A stretch of DNA of 64,000 bases from assembly GCF_016802725.1 (NCBI RefSeq), contig NC_052670.1, positions 13,102,141 through 13,166,140 on the forward strand. Direction: 5' to 3'. The position numbers were made by a program, and so were the translations under genes. Below the pieces are notes generated by a model. It saw nothing but the letters and a program-made list of their open reading frames with translations, made no database searches and was not told the DNA's origin. This stretch comes from Solenopsis invicta (Eukaryota > Arthropoda > Insecta > Hymenoptera > Formicidae). Shown here piece after piece: positions 58,821 to 64,000 of the stretch. The number at the start of each line of letters is the position of its first letter. The first letter of the stretch is position 1.

Positions 58821-61647
58821 GAGAACATAAAGAGAAACGTACTGTTCTTTCTACTATCTAGTATAAAATGCACGTGCTTTCCATGGAAAAGTAAAAACTT
58901 GGAACCCTCGCCAAATGCCTCATTAAATATTAAAAATGCTATCCCCAATTGACTACAATTGCTCGTACCATCAAGAAACTATACAATAAGTTTTGAAAAC
59001 CGTTTACGTATGGTCTAATAAAAAAAATGAGAGATGGAAAATATTGCAACGCAGTGTATCATAAATTTGCAGAATTTGTGTGAAAAGTTTATTTCATACT
59101 TTGCGTTGCTTCATTATGTATGCGTATACTTCGAAACAAAGTAATATAACGTTATTTCATTTTTAATAAGATTCTATATACCGGACAAAAAAATTCAGAA
59201 TTCAAAGTTGTAATAAAAAAAAAAAGATAATTTAGTGTTTTTAATATTGTACGTATCTTCTAAATGTCTTTTCCAGAGATATAATAATCATGGATAAATA
59301 CTATATCATCTCTATCTAATAAACCATAATACTTAACAATTATTAGTCGATATGTTTCCTGTGATGAAGTTACGTCAGAAACAGTGAGAAAATGCCGTTT
59401 ATAACATTTAAATAGCATTTAAACAATCCGGCTTTTAAAGTTGTCATTGTGGATGGATGAACGAAATAATGTGTTTTTACTAGAACCTATTTCTGTATAT
59501 CAAATATGATTAATTTTTATCTTTCTGCAAAATTAAAACTAGTAATAAAGATCCTGTAATTGTATCAGATGCATTTCTTTTATTTAGTTTAATTTAATGA
59601 AAAAATACAATGAGCACAAAATTAATCAACTGTAATGAATAAGTAATGTATAATGTATTTTTAAAAATACTATGACTTCGGGATTTATATTGCAGAAGTC
59701 AGAAAATCTAGAACTAATCTGCACGCAAATATTTTGTTACGTGCTTTTATGTTATATTAATATTATGTTGTGATTTCTCTTGTTTACTGTTAAAAGAATT
59801 TTGTCATGTTCAAATAACAGATTTTGTGATTCAACTAAAATGGATTTTATTTAATCAAATAAATTTCTTTCAATATAGTAAGAAAAAATGCATGAGTTAC
59901 ATAATAAATTCTATTACTCTTCTTCATGAGTATATATTAAATTATTCTAAAAATAAAATACACCATTTTTAAAATTAAATGTTGTAGTTTTAAAAAGTTA
60001 TTCATTTATAACATATTTCAAAATAATTTGTGTGTGAAGCAAACGTATAAATAACATCCTAATTAAATTCTAATTATTGATATTTTAAGAGAGATTATGT
60101 TATGTTATTTGAAACAATTTATTGCATTAAGTGACATGTATGAATTTTACACTAATCAATATTGCTACATTTTTTCTTTCTACATAATTTTAAATAAATT
60201 TCATGTCTAAATAATTAAGTTTTCAATTTAAATATATTCATACTAATTAAAGTATTACTTCGTACAATATATTTCATCGCTTACCATTGATCAATCAGGT
60301 GTGAACAGAAAGTTTATTGTCTGTTGTCGAAGATATTTAATATATTAAAAATGTAATTTGGAATAAACAGTAAACATTATTAATTTAAAACGAAACTTTA
60401 TATTTACGTAACATTTATATTAAATACAATTATCGAATGTTCACAATTACGTAGCTGTAAATAGCTCTATTTCTTTGGTAAGTAATTTAACTTATTAACT
60501 TATTTAATAACATTTCAACTACAATTATGATAAGACACCCTAATACACATTTATGAGTATTTTGAACCCGAGACATCTTTTAGCTGTATTTTCCACAAGT
60601 TTTAATGGATTTTAATTGTTTTTTTTTCTACACATAAAATACAAATCTGTAACCAGAAAAGAATTTCAATAATAGTTATGCCCAAAAACATAAGACCACA
60701 AGACTTTTTCAAATTCTAGAATTTTACAAAAAAAATGTAAAAAGAAGTGCTTTGTTCTAAAAATTACATTTTTACAAAAACATTTCTGAAAAACAAAATC
60801 AAGTTTTAAAAAAAGTTCTAGAAAAAGAAAATCATAAAATTTAAGAAAAAAGTACGTTATAATATTTGATTTGTATGTTTGGTTTCAGGAAGTATAATTA
60901 TTTTAATGGGTCAAATTGAAATATTTTGAGACAAGCTTGAAAAATGATACCATACGTACACCTAAAAAATATAAAGTATAACATTTTCTATAAATAGAAC
61001 TATTTATAGAAAATATTATACTTTATATTTTTATACACATAATATTATGGCACAGGATTATGCTAATTGACATAAATATTATCATAAAAAATACGAATTT
61101 ATAATTGTGAGAAGTTACTATTAATTATGATTAATGTAATTATAGTGAATGGTATAAGAAGAAATATAAAACGTGTAAATTTATTTATATTTTTTTTGTT
61201 ATAAAAATAAGAACATCTCAACATTCAAAATAATATCATATTAATTTAAAAAGTGACGTTTAAAAAGATTTTCAAAAGAAATTATTTTGCTACTTTTTAC
61301 TTACGATTTTACTTCTAATTATTATTTGAAGTAAGTGCAGCCAATGATCATCTCACTTGTAAAATGAAAATACATTTTCTATATATAAAACCATCTTTTC
61401 ATTAGAATATTTGATTTTAAATATGAAAAACTTACCAATTAATCATTTGGATCCAAATAATCCAAATCAGATTTTTAAAGCGTCTTCTTTGAACATATAA
61501 TGTAATTGAACCATCACCTTATGATGATTGATAGAGGAAGATTTAAAGTGCTTGTATCTACAATTGAAAATCCCATAAGGCCAACGGTACGAAATGCCAA
61601 TAAATTAAACTGTTCGGGTCTAAAACACCCATAGATGTAGTTAGGAA
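58821..61647. other. Spacer between OR-H and OR-I
   Basis: No gene. The upstream block runs to about 59310 and is still recognisable (AATATTGCAACGCAGTGTA). AT-rich spacer follows. A hairpin at about 60965-61045 pairs TATAAAGTATAACATTTTCT with AGAAAATATTATACTTTATA. The last part is the OR-I 3' flank. Confidence 0.5.
58921..58952 (-). promoter_or_regulatory. Upstream block of OR-H
   Basis: CAATTGGGGATAGC followed by ATTTTTAATATTTAATG at 58952-58921, 101-132 bp upstream of the start codon. The dyad seen in OR-A to OR-F is not recognisable here. Confidence 0.45.
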
Positions 61648-63793
61648 TTAACCATGTTGTGTTAGTAAGAAAGACATGTAGCCAGACGATGTTTTCAATA
61701 TCTAAAATTAAATGATTTTTATTTAAAAGAATTACTAAAAAGGCAAAAGATAGGGCATCTTTATTTGGAGAAAAAATTATATTTATATGTATATGAAGGA
61801 TGATTCAAAACTTCTGCATTTCCTCTCAAGAACGGATTTTTTGGAACATTCTAAGAAAAAAATCTCAATACGAAAATTTTGATGATATAGTTAACAGTGT
61901 TCAAATTATTAAGTTTACAAATAACAGAGCTGACATTTTGCTCGCTCAGGAATAGTGACATGACAAGTGAAGGAATCACAAAAGTATCTCTTGACATTCG
62001 AGTTATCATATAAATACGTAGTGACGCTTCTATTAAAAAATTATTTCTATAAGAAACATATTTTTACATGACATATGCATTATTAATATAAAAATAAAAT
62101 TCAATAACAAGATGTTACGGTAACCATTGGATCGGCTGTCAAAATGAATTCATTACTATGCTCATTTGCCTCATGTTATAAGAACTTTTGTAGTGATATG
62201 GTGATTTTAAAAATAACTACTTACACGTGAACAGATTGCATTAAAATAGAGAGATTTTATATTCTTATAAAGAAGCAATTAAATTAAAACAAAACATTGA
62301 TATTTTAAATAATCTTACACTGCAAAAAGTAGTCAATGTTAATGGAATAATCTTTCCTGCAGTGATGCAACAAGGGTTGTGGGCTCGTATCATTAGTAAA
62401 ATAAGATTTCTTGCCTTTCTTGATTCTAGTTTGTACCATTCAAGTTCACACAAGGCACGATATAGTGCATTGCACTTGAGAAATACATATATGAAAACAC
62501 ATTAATGTCTATGTCATTTCAAAGTGAATAATTTCTATTAAAAAGTATTAAAATTCAAGACATTTAATTGATCTTTTATCTTTCGTTAAAAAAACTTGTA
62601 GGTAGTTTATTTAATACTAATGAATTTATTTTAATTAATGTTGTTACAAAAACTATTATGAACATATAAGGATGTACAATATAATAAAATAAATTGTCAA
62701 TATTTGTTTTTTTTTAGCAATAAAATATAAAATTTGATAACAAGTGATAACATCACTAAACAAAGATTTTTCAATTGTCAAACATGTTCTAGTTTACGAA
62801 AATCATTTTTCCTAAATATAAATATACAACATTTGCATTGCTTGTATTTATTTATATTTGTATATTATTACGTAACTTACTTGTTCCATTACAAGCTCTC
62901 CCGCAACACAATATAAAAAAGTACCTGCCAATGTAACAAGAAGAAAAATCATCAAAAAAAGTATTTGTGTAACAACAGCGCCATTTACTTTTCTTTCATG
63001 AAGTAACTAAAACATATAAAATAGAAGTAAATGTAGAAGCGAACGTATGCATTAAAATAATTTTATATGCATGCTTTACTTACTTACAATAGTAAATAGA
63101 AAGCTGTTTAAACAAATTATTATTGCAAGATAAAGTACCATTAACAACATCATTAAATAATATATATTTTCAATTTTGTTGATAAATCTATAAAAATATT
63201 AAAAAATTGAAGCATATAAAAAAATTATGAATATGTACAAATTTATTTTTTTAATGTTTAGATTGTGTCAAAAAAGAAAATTTTTAAAACATTTATGTAA
63301 TTATTTTTTATTAAAATAAAATACCTGATAAGACGTAAATGGGATGTCACAATATTGTTTAATGCTTTGTTAAAATCCTCACATGAGACTAAACTAACTA
63401 GTCGATATCTAAAGTTCTCTAATTGGCCGCAGATATGAAGAACTAATAATAATAAAAAAATATCCACAATCGCGTAAACACAACCTGCTATAAAGATCGT
63501 TAGAACATGAAAAAAAAATGTTAACTCAAACTGCGGACTCTTATCTACATTGTAGAAGTGATACGTCTGTAGTGGTAACAATTTGCATCGACCCGTAACA
63601 TTCATTAGGTTTAGTACTTGAATGCCAAAATAAGTGGGAACAGTTATCGTGAGACATGGGATTATTATGATAACATAACCAACAATCATGCTTAATCGAG
63701 CAACTCGTGCTTGTTTTATCATTACAGCTCTCTCTGCATCCAACTTAAACGCTATCCAATCTTCCGCCATCATATTTATAATTGATAAGAGAA
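61648..63793 (-). CDS. OR-I: odorant receptor, 3' part (exons 3-7), cut by window edge
   Basis: 7tm_6 receptor whose exons 1-2 lie to the right of the window. Exons: 3 63793-63325, 4 63187-63088, 5 63006-62881, 6 62474-62319, 7 61701-61648 (905 nt with TAA). Phases match the other genes. Exon 3 starts VLLSIINMMAEDWIAFK, carries NVT and ends CGQLENFRYRL...HLRLIR. Exon 4 is the most changed of the set (FINKIENIYYLMMLL). Exon 5 reads LLHERKVNGAVVTQI and ends YCVAGELVMEQ. Exon 6 reads CNALYRALCELEWYKLES with ITAGKIIPLTLTTFCS. Exon 7 starts with ATA (ILKTSSGYMSFLLTQHG). Intron 3 is only 137 bp. Intron 6 (61702-62318) shows nothing recognisable. Confidence 0.9.
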
Positions 63794-64000
63794 CTTAAAA
63801 ATATAAACAAATTTAAATTTTTAAAATGCCCTAATAATAAAATATTTATAGGCGTATTATAATGATAATGTACTATATGTCTAACAATAAGTGAACCATA
63901 TAAATATTGAAATTGTAATATTGAAATTTTAATAAAGAATATTTGCAAAGATAAATCAGCTGTAATGAATTAAAGTTTAACGGAATACAATGTAAAATAT
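63794..64000. other. OR-I intron 2, running off the window
   Basis: AT-rich intron sequence immediately upstream of exon 3. The start of exon 2 is not reached. Confidence 0.6.

Noticed and set aside
1..64000. CRISPR arrays, bacterial operons, tRNA or rRNA genes
   Set aside because: None seen. The direct repeats present are microsatellites, minisatellites or gene duplicates of a eukaryotic genome.

Overview
The window looks like insect nuclear DNA, most likely from an ant. It is very AT-rich, has short exons with GT/AG introns, and is littered with TA-flanked mariner-type miniature elements. Its only genes are a head-to-tail array of odorant receptors (7tm_6 family). The receptor style, with N-terminal DFVWAVEIHRLGLEIMGLWP, exon-3 HICGQLENFRCRL and C-terminal KTSSGYISFLLAK, is the one seen in the large ant receptor expansions. 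No species can be fixed from the sequence alone.

Nine receptor genes, called OR-A to OR-I here from left to right, all lie on the minus strand. Seven are complete (B-H, 394-403 codons). OR-A is cut by the left window edge (exons 1-3 present) and OR-I by the right edge (exons 3-7 present). All share one seven-exon plan: a 31-nt first exon carrying only the start codon and ten residues; a 264/270-nt exon 2; a 469-nt exon 3; a 99/100-nt exon 4; a 109-126-nt exon 5; a 156-nt exon 6; and a 54/60-nt last exon. All seven complete models read through without a stop. OR-A, B and C are near copies, D-F are intermediate, and G-I are the most diverged.

Layout: OR-A 1435-2638; OR-B 3996-9722; OR-C 13780-20432; OR-D 21620-25495; OR-E 27895-34138; OR-F 36572-41190; OR-G 42569-48240; OR-H 53124-58820; OR-I 61648-63793. 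The spacers hold conserved upstream (promoter) blocks and the debris of lost genes. The debris consists of an orphan first exon (26393-26423), a dead last exon (35083-35126) and a stranded piece of intron 3 (about 10980-12720).

Introns and spacers carry many insertions: a decayed Penelope-like element, two LTR-like insertions, mariner remnants, and at least ten foldback/TIR elements. Paralogous introns give the empty sites for several of them.

The most interesting signals are these: (1) OR-B, C and D share a 1-bp exon-4 deletion that is exactly compensated by a shifted exon-5 acceptor. (2) A dyad GTGAA-N6-TTCAC sits 46-62 bp upstream of the start codon in six genes, with a second block about 100-130 bp upstream in all eight visible 5' ends. 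(3) The orphan first exon has a usable donor in the right phase upstream of OR-D. By family knowledge these receptors would pair with the co-receptor Orco as odour-gated cation channels in antennal neurons. Orco is not in this window.
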